DNA from: Streptomyces sp. CB02261 | GTDB lineage: Bacteria; Actinomycetota; Actinomycetes; Streptomycetales; Streptomycetaceae | Assembly: GCF_001905665.1 (NCBI RefSeq) | Contig: NZ_LIVX01000001.1 | Span: 558,001 to 622,000, forward strand | Direction of reading: 5' to 3' | DNA length: 64,000 nucleotides | Shown here: positions 1 to 8,317 of the stretch, in pieces | Numbering within the stretch: position 1 is the first letter of the stretch | Layout of the letters: each line of letters starts with the position of its first letter | The notes under the pieces: model-generated | Told to the model about the DNA's origin: nothing | The model's database searches: none | Seen by the model: only the letters and a program-made list of their open reading frames with translations | Program-made: the position numbers and the translations under genes

Positions 1-1
1 G

Positions 2-199
2 TACCTGCTGGGCGCCAACCGGGGCAACGGCCTGGTGGAGTTCGTCCAGGACGCCGCCCGCTGGCTGGCGGGCTGGTCGCACGACCTGTTCACCTTCGAC
101 GAGGCCTGGGCGCGGGTGGTGGCGGGTTACGGCCTCGCCGCCGTCGTGTACCTCGTCATCGGGCACATGGTGGCGGGACGGCTGCTGCGCCGCCACTGA
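2..199 (+). CDS. C-terminal end of a membrane protein (5' end outside window)
   Basis: An open frame enters from the left edge and ends at the TGA at 197-199. The visible 65 residues contain one clear hydrophobic segment near the end (GYGLAAVVYLVIGHMVAG) followed by a basic tail (RLLRRH), which fits a last transmembrane helix with a cytoplasmic C-terminus. No family can be assigned from this fragment. It converges with the leftward gene that ends at 221. Confidence 0.6.
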   Translation, partial: YLLGANRGNGLVEFVQDAARWLAGWSHDLFTFDEAWARVVAGYGLAAVVYLVIGHMVAGRLLRRH

Positions 200-220
200 G
201 GGCCCGGCCGGCCCCCGGGG

Positions 221-1297
221 TCACCCGCAGCAGTCCGGTTCGAGGCCCCTCGGCAGTCGTTCGCCCCCGAAGACCGCCCCGGTCGCCTCGTCGCCGCCCA
301 GCGCGGCCACGGCGAGGAGCAGCGAGCCGGCCGTCCAGGCGGTGAGCTCCTCGGGCCACACGGCCCGGTCGCCCTCGAAGACGTACCCCGTCCAGTACAT
401 GCCGTTCCCGGCGCGCAGGTGCTGGATGGACTGGAGGATCTCCAGGGCCCGGTCGGACTCCCCCATCACCCACAGGGCGAGGGCGAGTTCGCAGCTCTCG
501 CCGCCGGTGACCCACGGGTTGGGCAGGACGCAGCGCACGCCGAGCCCGGGGACGACGAAGGCGTCCCAGTCGGCGTCGATGCGGGCCTGCGCCTCGGGGC
601 CCGTGACGGCGCCGCCGAGGACGGGGTAGTACCAGTCCATCGAGTAGCGGGACTTGTCGAGGAAGCGCTCGGGGTGGCGGCGGATCGCGTGGCCGAGCGC
701 CCCGGCCGCCAGCTCCCAGTCGGGCTGCGGCTCCTCACGGGCCTCGGCGATGGCGAGGGCGCAGCGGAGCGCCTGGTGGATGGAGGAACTGCCGGTCAGG
801 AGCGCGTCGGTGACGGGGGTGCCGTCGGCCTCGCGCTTCCAGCCGATCTGGCCGCCAGGCTGCTGGAGCCCGAGGACGAACTCGACGGCGGCGTAGACGA
901 CGGGCCACATCCGGTCGAGGAAGGCGTCGTCGCCGGTCGACAGGTGGTGGTGCCAGACGCCGACGGCGACGTACGCGGTGAAGTTCGACTCCCGGCCGTG
1001 GTCGGTGACCCGGCCGTGGTCGCCGTCGTGGTAGGCCGCGTACCAGGAGCCGTCGCTGTTCTGGTGCCGGGCGAGCCACTCGTAGGCGCGGGCGGCGGCG
1101 GCGTGCTCGCCGGCCGCGTCCAGGGCCATGGCGGCCTCGGTGTGGTCCCACGGGTCGAGGTGGTGGCCCCGGAACCACGGTATGGCGCCGTCCTCGCGCT
1201 GCACGGCGAGTATCCCGGCGACGGTCTCGGCTGCCTGCTCGGCGGTGAGGACCCCGGGCAGGACGAGGTGCTCCGCGATCCGCTCGGGAGACGTCAC
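221..1297 (-). CDS. Prenyltransferase / squalene-oxidase-repeat-like alpha-alpha barrel protein
   Basis: A 358-residue protein with repeated helical pairs carrying QREDGAIPWF, QNSDGSWY and QQPGGQIGW type motifs. These match the QW-like repeats of alpha/alpha-barrel proteins usually labelled prenyltransferase/squalene oxidase repeat. A GTG start at 1297 is chosen because its GTGA overlaps the stop of the upstream methyltransferase. It is the last gene of a three-gene leftward operon with a glycosyltransferase and a methyltransferase, which suggests a role in making or trimming a glycosylated metabolite or polymer. The substrate is unknown. A glycoside-processing enzyme of the same barrel fold is an alternative. 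Confidence 0.75.
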   Translation of the reverse strand: MTSPERIAEHLVLPGVLTAEQAAETVAGILAVQREDGAIPWFRGHHLDPWDHTEAAMALDAAGEHAAAARAYEWLARHQNSDGSWYAAYHDGDHGRVTDHGRESNFTAYVAVGVWHHHLSTGDDAFLDRMWPVVYAAVEFVLGLQQPGGQIGWKREADGTPVTDALLTGSSSIHQALRCALAIAEAREEPQPDWELAAGALGHAIRRHPERFLDKSRYSMDWYYPVLGGAVTGPEAQARIDADWDAFVVPGLGVRCVLPNPWVTGGESCELALALWVMGESDRALEILQSIQHLRAGNGMYWTGYVFEGDRAVWPEELTAWTAGSLLLAVAALGGDEATGAVFGGERLPRGLEPDCCG

Positions 1298-2028
1298 TTG
1301 GCGTCGGCCTTCGGGAGGTGGGGCTTGGTCGCGTACGCCACGAAGCTCTTGCCGACGACGGGGTTGAGCAGCTGCTCGGCGACCCGGGTCAGGGCGGGCT
1401 TCTTCATGATGTCCCAGACCAGGAGCTTGTGGTAGGCGCGGACCGGCAGCGCCTTGTCGTTGTCGACGCCGAAGGCGCACTTCAGCCACCAGTACGGCGA
1501 GTGCAGCGCGTGCGCGTGGTGGGTGCCGTACGGCTTGAGGCCGGCCTGCCGGATCTTGGCGAGGAGTTCGTCGGCCTTGTAGATGCGGATGTGGCCGCCC
1601 TCGACCTCGTGGTACGCGTCGGAGAGCGCCCAGCAGACCTTCTCGGGGCCGTAGCGGGGCACGGTGACGGCGATGCGCCCGCCCGGCTTGAGGACGCGGA
1701 CCATCTCGGCGAGGACGCCCTTGTCGTCCGGGATGTGCTCCATGACCTCGGAGACGATGACGACGTCGAAGGACTCGTCGGGGAAGGGCAGGTTGAGGGC
1801 GTCGCCCTCCATCGCGGTGGCGGTCGCGCCCGCCGGGGCCTCCCCGGCCTCCTTCATCGCCGCGAACCACTTGGCGACCTCGCGGATCTCCTCGGCGTTC
1901 TGGTCGAGGGCCACGACCTGGGCGCCGCGCCGGTAGCACTCGAAGGCGTGCCGACCCGCACCGCAGCCCAGATCGAGCACACGGTCGCCGGGGGCGAGCG
2001 GGAAGCGGGTGAAGTCGACGGTCAGCAC
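1294..2028 (-). CDS. Class I SAM-dependent methyltransferase
   Basis: 244 residues. Motif I of the Rossmann fold is VLDLGCGAGRHAFE near residue 17, followed by a post-II region VVIVSEVMEHIPD and LKPGGRIAVTVP, which is the usual Methyltransf_11-type arrangement. A GTG start at 2028 is preferred: upstream of it the frame lacks family similarity, and the protein begins just before motif I as in relatives. It overlaps the next gene by GTGA and follows the glycosyltransferase by 64 bp. It probably methylates the product made by the neighbouring glycosyltransferase (inference). Confidence 0.85.
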   Translation of the reverse strand: MLTVDFTRFPLAPGDRVLDLGCGAGRHAFECYRRGAQVVALDQNAEEIREVAKWFAAMKEAGEAPAGATATAMEGDALNLPFPDESFDVVIVSEVMEHIPDDKGVLAEMVRVLKPGGRIAVTVPRYGPEKVCWALSDAYHEVEGGHIRIYKADELLAKIRQAGLKPYGTHHAHALHSPYWWLKCAFGVDNDKALPVRAYHKLLVWDIMKKPALTRVAEQLLNPVVGKSFVAYATKPHLPKADAK

Positions 2029-2092
2029 GGGGTCGTCCTGCTTTCGCGGTTGAAGAGGTGGGGTGGGCAGTCGGTCCGCGAGGCGGTGGGGG

Positions 2093-3436
2093 TCACCGGG
2101 CGCCTCCGCGCACCGCGGCGCCCTGCGCCGCGATCGCCTCGCGGTACAGCTCGGCCGTGCCCTGCGCGGCACGCGCCCACGTGAACCGCTCCAGGACCCG
2201 TGCGCGGCCGGCCGCGCCCAGCCGCGCCCGCAGCCCCGCGTCTCCCAGGACCCGTCCGAGCGCCGCGGCCAGGGCTCCCGCGTCGCCCGGCGGCACCGCG
2301 AGGCAGGTCTCGCCGTCGGGCCCCGCGACCTCCGGGATCGCGCCCCCGGTCGTCGCGACGAGCGGCGTGCCGGTGGCCATGGCCTCGGCGGCCGGCAGCG
2401 AGAACCCCTCGTAGAGCGAGGGCACGCAGGAGACCTGGGCGGAGCGGACCAGGTCGACGAGCTCGGCGTCGCTGATGCCCTTGACGAACTCGACGGCCCC
2501 GTCGAGCCCGTACCGCTCGATGGCCTGGGCGACCGGCCCGTCCTCGGCGCGCTTGCCGACGACGACGAGGTGGGCGTCGGGGTTCTCGGTGCGAAGCTTG
2601 GCGAGCGCCTCGACGAGGTGGATGAGCCCCTTGAGGGGGACGTCGGCGCTGGAGGTGGTGACGATCCGGCCGGGGACCTCGGCGACGGACGCGTCGGGGG
2701 ACCACAGGTCGGTGTCGGCGCCGATGTGGACGACCTCGATGCGGTCCTCGCGGACGCCGAGGTGGTCGACGATCTCCTGGCGTGAGGTGCCGGAGACGGT
2801 GAGCACGGACGGCAGGCGCCGGGCGACGCGCTTCTGCATGCCGGTGAAGGCGTACCAGCGGCGGACGGAGGCGCGGCGCTTCCAGTCGGCGGCGGCGTCG
2901 AGTTCGAGCTGCCGGTCGACGGTGATGGGGTGGTGGATCGTGGTGACGAGCGGGGCGCCGAGGGCGCGCGGGCCGCCGAGGAGCCCGTACCCGAGGGTCT
3001 GGTTGTCGTGGACGACGTCGAAGTCGCCGCGGCGGGCGGCGAGCATGCGCCGGGCCCGCAGGGAGAAGGTGAGCGGCTCGGGGAAGCCGCCGGTCCACAT
3101 GGTGGCGACTTCCAGGGCGTCGATCCAGTCCCGGTACTCCTCGCGCTTCGGGGTCCGGAAGGGGTCCGGCGAGCGGTAGAGGTCGAGGCTGGCGATCTCG
3201 GTGAGCGTGAGCCCCCTCAGGTCCTCGCCCTCGTCGAGTACGGGGTACGGCTGGGAGCCGATGACCTCGACGCTGTGGCCGAGGCGGGCGAGTTCGCGGG
3301 AGAGGTGCCGGACGTAGACGCCCTGCCCTCCGCAGAAGGGGTTTCCCTTGTACGTGAGGAGAGCGATCCGCAACGGGACGTCACCGGCCGCGGTGACGCC
3401 CTGCCGGGGGCCTGCCTCTATGGCCTCCGCGGTCAT
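2093..3436 (-). CDS. Glycosyltransferase, family 4 (GT-B)
   Basis: 447 residues with the two-domain GT-B layout. The N-terminal acceptor domain carries FCGGQGVYVRHLSRELARLGHSVEV, and the C-terminal nucleotide-sugar domain carries the EX7E-like stretch SLYEGFSLPAAEAMATGTPLVA near residue 340. It transfers a sugar from an activated donor; donor and acceptor cannot be read from the sequence. The ATG at 3436 has AAGGGGG upstream. First gene of the leftward operon with the methyltransferase and barrel protein, divergent from kstR. Confidence 0.88.
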   Translation of the reverse strand: MTAEAIEAGPRQGVTAAGDVPLRIALLTYKGNPFCGGQGVYVRHLSRELARLGHSVEVIGSQPYPVLDEGEDLRGLTLTEIASLDLYRSPDPFRTPKREEYRDWIDALEVATMWTGGFPEPLTFSLRARRMLAARRGDFDVVHDNQTLGYGLLGGPRALGAPLVTTIHHPITVDRQLELDAAADWKRRASVRRWYAFTGMQKRVARRLPSVLTVSGTSRQEIVDHLGVREDRIEVVHIGADTDLWSPDASVAEVPGRIVTTSSADVPLKGLIHLVEALAKLRTENPDAHLVVVGKRAEDGPVAQAIERYGLDGAVEFVKGISDAELVDLVRSAQVSCVPSLYEGFSLPAAEAMATGTPLVATTGGAIPEVAGPDGETCLAVPPGDAGALAAALGRVLGDAGLRARLGAAGRARVLERFTWARAAQGTAELYREAIAAQGAAVRGGAR

Positions 3437-3490
3437 GCGCGACCCCCTTCGAGCGTGCGTTTCGCGCGAGCGTAACCGCTGGCGCTAATC

Positions 3491-3504
3491 TAGAACAAGT
3501 TACA
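3491..3504. promoter_or_regulatory. KstR-like operator upstream of kstR
   Basis: TAGAACAAGTTACA fits the mycobacterial KstR consensus TNNAACNNGTTNNA at every fixed position. It lies between the divergent glycosyltransferase operon and kstR, about 195 bp before the kstR start, so autoregulation is likely. Three related sites lie at 6790, 16197 and 16295. Confidence 0.65.
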
Positions 3505-3698
3505 GACTTGAACGGTCGCCTGATCGTTCGCCTGGCTTTCCCGGCCTCCCCCGGCCCTTCGGGGAGGACCACGAGGAGGAGTCAGGGAGGACAGAATCTA
3601 CCGGCAGGTAGCTCCGTGGTGAGATCCGGAACAGGTGATTCACACCACGGCCCCCTCACCGCCATACTGACGCTCCCCACCGCACGGAACGGGACCTC

Positions 3699-4334
3699 AT
3701 GACCGCAGACGACAGAGCGGACCACAGACCCGCGTCGCCGCCCCTCACGGAACGCCAGGAGGCGCGCCGCCGCCGCATCCTGAACGCCAGCGCCCAGCTC
3801 GCGGCGCGGGGCGGCTTCGACGCCGTGCAGATGCGGGAGGTCGCGGAGGCGGCCGGGGTGGCCCTGGGGACGCTGTACCGCTACTTCCCGTCCAAGATCC
3901 ACCTGCTGGTCGCGACGATGCAGGACCAGCTCCAGCACATGCACACCACCCTGCGGAAGCATCCGCCCGCCGGCGCCGACCCGGCGGAGCGGGTCGCGGA
4001 GACCCTGATGCGGGCGTTCCGCGCGCTCCAGCGCGAGCCGCAGCTCGCCGACGCGATGGTGCGGGCCCTGACGTTCGCGGACCGTGGGGTGAGCTCCGAG
4101 GTCGACACCGTCTCGCGGCTGACGACGGCGATCATCCTGGACGCGATGGGGGCCGAGCACCCGACCCCCGCGCAGCTGTCGGCGGTCCGGGTGATCGAGC
4201 ACACCTGGCACTCGGCGCTCATCACCTGGCTGTCCGGGCGTGCCTCGATCGCACAGGTGAAGCTCGACATCGAGACGGTCTGCCGGCTGATCGAGCTGAC
4301 GGCGCCCCCCGCGTCGGCGGAAGCGGGGCGCTGA
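3699..4334 (+). CDS. kstR: TetR-family repressor of steroid catabolism, KstR type
   Basis: 211 residues. The N-terminal TetR helix-turn-helix (residues about 24-72) contains RRRRILNASAQLAARGGFDAVQ and VALGTLYRYFPSKIHLLV, which closely follows mycobacterial KstR, and so does the C-terminal ligand domain (REPQLADAMVRALTFAD, SEVDTVSRL). KstR is known to be released from DNA by 3-oxo-cholestenoyl-CoA type ligands. The neighbourhood fits: ferredoxin, ALDH, FadA5-like thiolase and CYP125-like P450 within 14 kb, all with KstR-like boxes. ATG start at 3699. Confidence 0.85.
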   Translation: MTADDRADHRPASPPLTERQEARRRRILNASAQLAARGGFDAVQMREVAEAAGVALGTLYRYFPSKIHLLVATMQDQLQHMHTTLRKHPPAGADPAERVAETLMRAFRALQREPQLADAMVRALTFADRGVSSEVDTVSRLTTAIILDAMGAEHPTPAQLSAVRVIEHTWHSALITWLSGRASIAQVKLDIETVCRLIELTAPPASAEAGR

Positions 4335-4390
4335 GGACGTCCGTCCGCGCCCCCGCCGCCGGTGGGGGCGGGGGTGCGGACGGGGCCGGG

Positions 4391-4443
4391 TCAGGGCTGC
4401 TTGTTCTTCGCGTTTCGGATCAGGGCTGCTTGTTCTTCGCGTT
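4391..4443. repeat. 24-bp tandem duplication at the 3' end of the lipoprotein gene
   Basis: Positions 4391-4414 and 4420-4443 are identical (period 29). Each copy contains the codons for KNKQP plus the TGA stop of the leftward lipoprotein gene, so the gene's end including its stop codon has been copied once downstream. Confidence 0.9.
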
Positions 4444-4953
4444 GTCGGCGGCGATGGCCGCGGCGCACTCCGCTCCGTTGTCGACGGCGACGAACATGAC
4501 CAGCTTCAGCGGGCCCTGGGAGTGGTTGCTGGCCTGGAGCTGCCAGCTGCCCTTCGACAGGGACTTGATGACGGAGCCGTTGATCTCGTTGCTCCGCCCC
4601 TCCTTCCAGCCGCCGCCGGTCAGGGTCGTGACCGTGCCGTCGTAGGACTTCTTCGGGTCCGCGGCCTTCTCGGCGTCGGCCGTCCAGCTGACCATGCAGT
4701 TCTTCAGCTCGGCCGGCACCTGCTCGCCCGAGGCGTCCTGCGTGAAGCCGGCGCCCGTCGCCGCGTCGGTGAGCTCCTTGGTGACGGCGGCCGCGTCGAT
4801 CTTCTCGTCGCTCGAACCACCCGAGCCCGCACCGCCCGTGACGGTCGAGCCCGCCGAGGACGAGCCGCCCTTCTCCGAGCCGCCCTCGCCGCCACAGCCC
4901 GCGACCAGCAGCATCACACCGGCGGCCACGGCCACACTCATCGCCTTGCGCAC
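4420..4953 (-). CDS. Secreted lipoprotein of unknown function
   Basis: 177 residues. The signal peptide MRKAMSVAVAAGVMLLVAGC ends in the lipobox LVAGC, so lipidation at Cys20 and anchoring on the outer face of the membrane are expected. A Gly/Ser-rich linker (about 21-48) precedes a small domain with two further cysteines (NCMVSW and AECAAA) that could form a disulfide. The overall look resembles small Streptomyces lipoproteins with a DUF-type sensor or inhibitor fold, but I do not recognise the family. It lies between kstR and the ferredoxin gene without obvious functional link. Confidence 0.8.
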   Translation of the reverse strand: MRKAMSVAVAAGVMLLVAGCGGEGGSEKGGSSSAGSTVTGGAGSGGSSDEKIDAAAVTKELTDAATGAGFTQDASGEQVPAELKNCMVSWTADAEKAADPKKSYDGTVTTLTGGGWKEGRSNEINGSVIKSLSKGSWQLQASNHSQGPLKLVMFVAVDNGAECAAAIAADNAKNKQP

Positions 4954-5046
4954 AGTTCTCCCACATCGGCACGCACGAAGGCCTGTTGCCCCCGCTGACA
5001 GGGTGCCAGTTTTGCACGTGGGAACGACGGCGCGGGCCGGGACCCG

Positions 5047-5280
5047 CTACTCCTCGGGTGGGAACACCGGCTCGCCTCCGTCCGCGAGGGTGATCAGGAT
5101 CGCCTCCACCGGACAGCCCTCCGCCGCCGCGAGCAGGGGTTCACCGGCGTCGGTCTCCGGGGCGACGGGGTGGGACTGGCGGGCCGTGTCGAGGCGGAAG
5201 CCGTCCGGGGCGTGGTTCACGCACATGCCGGAGCCGATGCAGACGCCCCGGTCGACCTCCACGTGCCAGCGGTCCCCCAT
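5047..5280 (-). CDS. [3Fe-4S]-type ferredoxin, probable P450 partner
   Basis: 77 residues with CIGSGMC near residue 14 and a distal CP (EGCPVEAI). The middle cysteine spacing of a 4Fe-4S site is missing, which is the pattern of small actinobacterial 3Fe-4S ferredoxins that feed cytochromes P450. Its ATG shares one base with the stop of the upstream aldehyde dehydrogenase, so the two are translated together. With a KstR-like box in front of that operon and a CYP125-like P450 nearby, it resembles FdxD of the mycobacterial KstR regulon (inference). Confidence 0.88.
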   Translation of the reverse strand: MGDRWHVEVDRGVCIGSGMCVNHAPDGFRLDTARQSHPVAPETDAGEPLLAAAEGCPVEAILITLADGGEPVFPPEE

Positions 5281-6740
5281 CAGTGGGTCCCGTGCCCGGC
5301 CGGGAGGTGGATCATCTTGTGCTCCAGGTACTCGCCGAAGCCCTCCGGGCCGAACTCGCGCCCCAGGCCCGAGTTCTTGTAGCCGCCGAAGGGGCCGAGC
5401 ATGTCCAGGCTGAAGGTGTTGACGTTGAAGGTGCCGGTGCGGACTTCGCGGGCGAAGTCGATGCCGCGCTCGACGTCCGCGGTCCAGACGCTGCCGCTGA
5501 GTCCGAAGTCGGAGTCGTTCGCGATCCTGAGGGCCTCGGCCTCGTCCCCGTACGGCAGGAGGCAGATGACCGGGCCGAAGATCTCCTCGCGGGCGATCCG
5601 CATGGAGTTGTCGACGCCGCCGAAGAGCGTCGGCTCGACGTACCAGCCGCGGTCCAGCCCGGCCGGGCGTCCGCCGCCCGCCAGGACCTTGGCGCCCTCC
5701 CGCTGGCCGATGCCGATGTAGTCGAGGGAGCGCTGCCGCTGACGGCGGGCGACGAGCGGACCGACCTGGGTGGCGGGGTCGAGCGGGTCGCCGACGACGA
5801 GCGCCCCGGCCGCCTCGGCGAAGGCCTCGGCGATCTCCTCGTACCGGGAGCGGGGGGCGAGGATGCGGGTCTGGGCCACGCACGCCTGGCCGTTGTTCAT
5901 CCAGGCCGCGGGGACGATCCCGGCGACGGCCGTCGCCGGGTCCGCGTCGGGCAGGATCACCGCGGCCGACTTCCCGCCGAGTTCGAGGGTGACGCGGGTG
6001 AGGTTGCGGGACGCGACCTCCATGACCCGCCTGCCCGCGGCGACCGAACCGGTGAAGGAGACCTTGTCGACGCCGGGGTGGCCGACGAGGTACTCGCTGA
6101 CCTCCCTGTCGGCGGGCAGGATGCTGAGCACGCCCTCGGGCAGTCCGGCCTCGGTGGCGATGTCGGCGAGGATGTACGAGTCGAGCGGCGCCTCGGGCGA
6201 GGGCTTGAGGACCACCGTGCAGCCGGCGAGCAGCGCGGGCCCCAGCTTGGCGGCGGCGGTGAACTGCGGCACGTTCCACGGCACGACGGCCGCGACCACC
6301 CCGACCGGCTCGCGGCGGACGAGCAGCGGCCCGAGGACGCCACCGCGCCGCTCCTCGTACACGAAGTCGCGGGCGACGGTGATCGCCGCGTCCCAGACCA
6401 TCATCGCGCCGAGCGCCTGGGCGAGGACGGACCAGGAGTACGGGGAGCCGTTCTGGGAGCTGATGGAGCGCGCGATCTCCTCGTGGCGGACGGCGATCCC
6501 GTCCTTGACACGACCGACGACGGCGATCCGCTCCTCGACCGTCATCCGGGGCCAGGGCCCTTCGTCGAAGGCCCGGCGGGCGGCGGCCACGGCCCGGTCG
6601 ACGTCGGCGGCGGAGGCGTGCGGGACGCGCCCGATGACCTCCTCGGTGTGCGGGGAGACGACCTCGATGACGTCCTCGCCGAGCGGGTCGGTCAACTCCC
6701 CGCCGATGAACAGCTTTCGGTGCTCCACAAGCTCGGTCAT
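5280..6740 (-). CDS. NAD(P)-dependent aldehyde dehydrogenase, steroid regulon
   Basis: 486 residues, full length for the ALDH superfamily. Visible active-site residues are Asn156 (PWN), Lys179, Glu253 (TLELGG) and the nucleophile Cys287 (NNGQACV). It oxidises an aldehyde to an acid using NAD(P)+. The context suggests the C26/C27 aldehyde formed by P450 oxidation of a sterol side chain, but this is inference. It is the first gene of a two-gene operon with the ferredoxin. A KstR-like operator lies about 50 bp upstream of the ATG at 6740. Confidence 0.88.
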   Translation of the reverse strand: MTELVEHRKLFIGGELTDPLGEDVIEVVSPHTEEVIGRVPHASAADVDRAVAAARRAFDEGPWPRMTVEERIAVVGRVKDGIAVRHEEIARSISSQNGSPYSWSVLAQALGAMMVWDAAITVARDFVYEERRGGVLGPLLVRREPVGVVAAVVPWNVPQFTAAAKLGPALLAGCTVVLKPSPEAPLDSYILADIATEAGLPEGVLSILPADREVSEYLVGHPGVDKVSFTGSVAAGRRVMEVASRNLTRVTLELGGKSAAVILPDADPATAVAGIVPAAWMNNGQACVAQTRILAPRSRYEEIAEAFAEAAGALVVGDPLDPATQVGPLVARRQRQRSLDYIGIGQREGAKVLAGGGRPAGLDRGWYVEPTLFGGVDNSMRIAREEIFGPVICLLPYGDEAEALRIANDSDFGLSGSVWTADVERGIDFAREVRTGTFNVNTFSLDMLGPFGGYKNSGLGREFGPEGFGEYLEHKMIHLPAGHGTH

Positions 6741-6784
6741 GACGGCCCGCCTTCTGAGGAGAGGGGATTGCCTGACGATGCCTC

Positions 6785-6803
6785 AGAACTGATACCAGTT
6801 CTA
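6785..6803. promoter_or_regulatory. KstR-like operator in front of the ALDH-ferredoxin operon
   Basis: AGAACTG and CAGTTCT form a perfect 7-bp inverted repeat with a 4-bp spacer (6785-6802). The core TGATACCAGTTCTA (6790-6803) differs from TNNAACNNGTTNNA at one fixed position. It sits directly upstream of the leftward ALDH gene. Confidence 0.6.
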
Positions 6804-6905
6804 GTTGGAGGGGGCAATGGCCCCGGCGGCCACGTCCCGGGCGCACACGCGGGGCCGTCACCCCGCGAGGCCCGGGGGCGGCGGAGGCGATACGGCGCAG
6901 ATCTC

Positions 6906-6932
6906 TGACGCGACGTCAGTTCTCGTTATGAT
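6906..6932 (+). promoter_or_regulatory. Likely promoter with overlapping palindromic operator, MBL hydrolase gene
   Basis: TGACGCGACGTCA (6906-6918) is a perfect 5-bp inverted repeat around CGA. It covers a -35-like CTGACG (6905-6910), and a TATGAT -10 (6927-6932) follows 16 bp later. The start codon of the hydrolase is 54 bp further on. The motif differs from the KstR boxes, so another regulator is likely. Confidence 0.45.
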
Positions 6933-6985
6933 GGGCGACGGTCGAGCACGCCCCGGTACCGCCGTGGAGAGACGAGGACCCGCCC

Positions 6986-8050
6986 ATGACCCAGGTGACC
7001 GAGCACGGCGGAGGCGTCTGGTCGCTCCGGGTGCCCATCCCCGACAACCCGCTCGGCCACACCCTGGTCCACGTCCTCGACACCGACCGCGGCCCGGTCC
7101 TCGTCGACACCGGCTGGGACGACCCCGCGTCCTGGGCCGAACTCACCTCCGGGCTGCGGGCACTGGACCTCGACGTGTCGGACGTCCACGGGGTCGTCAT
7201 CACCCACCACCACCCCGACCACCACGGCCTCTCCGGCCGGGTCCGCGAGGAGTCCGGGGCCTGGATCGCCATGCACGCCGCCGACACCGCCGTCGTCCGC
7301 CGCACCCGCGCGTCCGAACCCGGCACCTGGCTCGACTACCTGGCCCGGAAGCTCGCCGCCGCCGGCGCCCCGGAGGGCCACATCGCCCCGCTGCGGGCCG
7401 CCCGGACCTCCGGGCGCCCGGACACCCTGCCCGGTCTGCGCTCCGCGATCCCCGACCGCGAGATCGTCCCCGGCGAGCTGCTCGACCTGGCCGGACGCCG
7501 GCTGCGCGCGATCTGGACCCCGGGCCACACTCCCGGCCACGTCTGCCTCCACCTGGAGGAGGAGCACCCCTCCCGGCTCCCCGGCCACGGCCGGCTCTTC
7601 TCCGGCGACCATCTGCTACCCGGGATCTCCCCGCACATCGGGCTGTACGAGGACACCGACGACTCCCCCGAGCTCTCCGCTCCGTACGAGGTCCCCCCTG
7701 GCGACCCCCTCGGCGACTACCTCGGCTCCCTCGAACGCGTCGGCCGCCTCGGCGTCGCCGAGGTCCTCCCCGCCCACCAGCACGCCTTCACCGACGCCGC
7801 CGGCCGGGTCCGGGAACTGCTCGACCACCACGAGGACCGCCTCACCGGACTCCTCGGACTCCTCGCCGCCCCGCTCACCCCCTGGCAGCTCGCCGAGCGG
7901 ATGGAGTGGAACCGCCCCTGGCGGGACATCCCCTACGGATCCCGGAACATCGCCGTCAGCGAGGCCGAGGCCCACGTCCGCCGCCTGGTGAAGCTGGGCC
8001 GCGCGGAGCCGGTGGCGGGCACGGACCCGGTGGAGTACGTGGCCGTGTGA
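6986..8050 (+). CDS. MBL-fold metallo-hydrolase
   Basis: 354 residues. The zinc-binding signature HHHPDHHG (residues about 71-78), a later GHTPGH with His, and FSGDHLLP supply the metal ligands of the metallo-beta-lactamase fold. The C-terminal third (VGRLGVAEVLPAHQHAF and a helical tail) resembles the winged-helix-like cap of LACTB2-type and actinobacterial MBL hydrolases. The natural substrate is probably a thioester or ester. It is divergent from the ALDH-ferredoxin operon, but its promoter carries a different palindrome, so membership of the steroid pathway is uncertain. Confidence 0.88.
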   Translation: MTQVTEHGGGVWSLRVPIPDNPLGHTLVHVLDTDRGPVLVDTGWDDPASWAELTSGLRALDLDVSDVHGVVITHHHPDHHGLSGRVREESGAWIAMHAADTAVVRRTRASEPGTWLDYLARKLAAAGAPEGHIAPLRAARTSGRPDTLPGLRSAIPDREIVPGELLDLAGRRLRAIWTPGHTPGHVCLHLEEEHPSRLPGHGRLFSGDHLLPGISPHIGLYEDTDDSPELSAPYEVPPGDPLGDYLGSLERVGRLGVAEVLPAHQHAFTDAAGRVRELLDHHEDRLTGLLGLLAAPLTPWQLAERMEWNRPWRDIPYGSRNIAVSEAEAHVRRLVKLGRAEPVAGTDPVEYVAV

Positions 8051-8119
8051 GGGGCGCCCGGCCGCGGGTGTGAGCCGCCTCGCACCCCCCGGGGGCGGGA
8101 CCCTACGGGCCGGTAGAGT

Positions 8120-8235
8120 GGGGCCGTCGTCATCATGCCCGTACGGGGGGAAGCCGGTGCGAATCCGGCACTGACCCGCAACCGTGAGCCGTCTCCCCGG
8201 AGGCCGGCGAGTCGGAATGCCCCGCCCGGGACGTG
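8120..8235 (+). promoter_or_regulatory. Cobalamin (B12) riboswitch
   Basis: The leader contains the hallmark elements in order: AAGCCGGTGCGAATCCGGCA (8151-8170), the conserved CTGACCCGCAACCGTGAG box after it, and the distal GGCGAGTCGGAATGCC B12-box region (8206-8221). Downstream, GGCACCG and CGGTGCC segments (about 8242-8300) can pair just before the Shine-Dalgarno AGGAGAGG, which fits translational control. It precedes the five-gene ECF transport operon, so that operon should be off when adenosyl- or other cobalamin is plentiful. Confidence 0.93.
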
Positions 8236-8317
8236 ACCGCCGGCACCGTCGAGGAATACGGAGCCGGAGCCTGGTGCCCCTGAGGCGTGCCGGTGCCCGG
8301 CCGCAGGAGAGGCCCCC

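Noticed and set aside
419..1435. Long rightward open frame opposite the barrel and methyltransferase genes
   Set aside because: High-GC antisense shadow; the translation is low-complexity and the opposite frames have clear family motifs.
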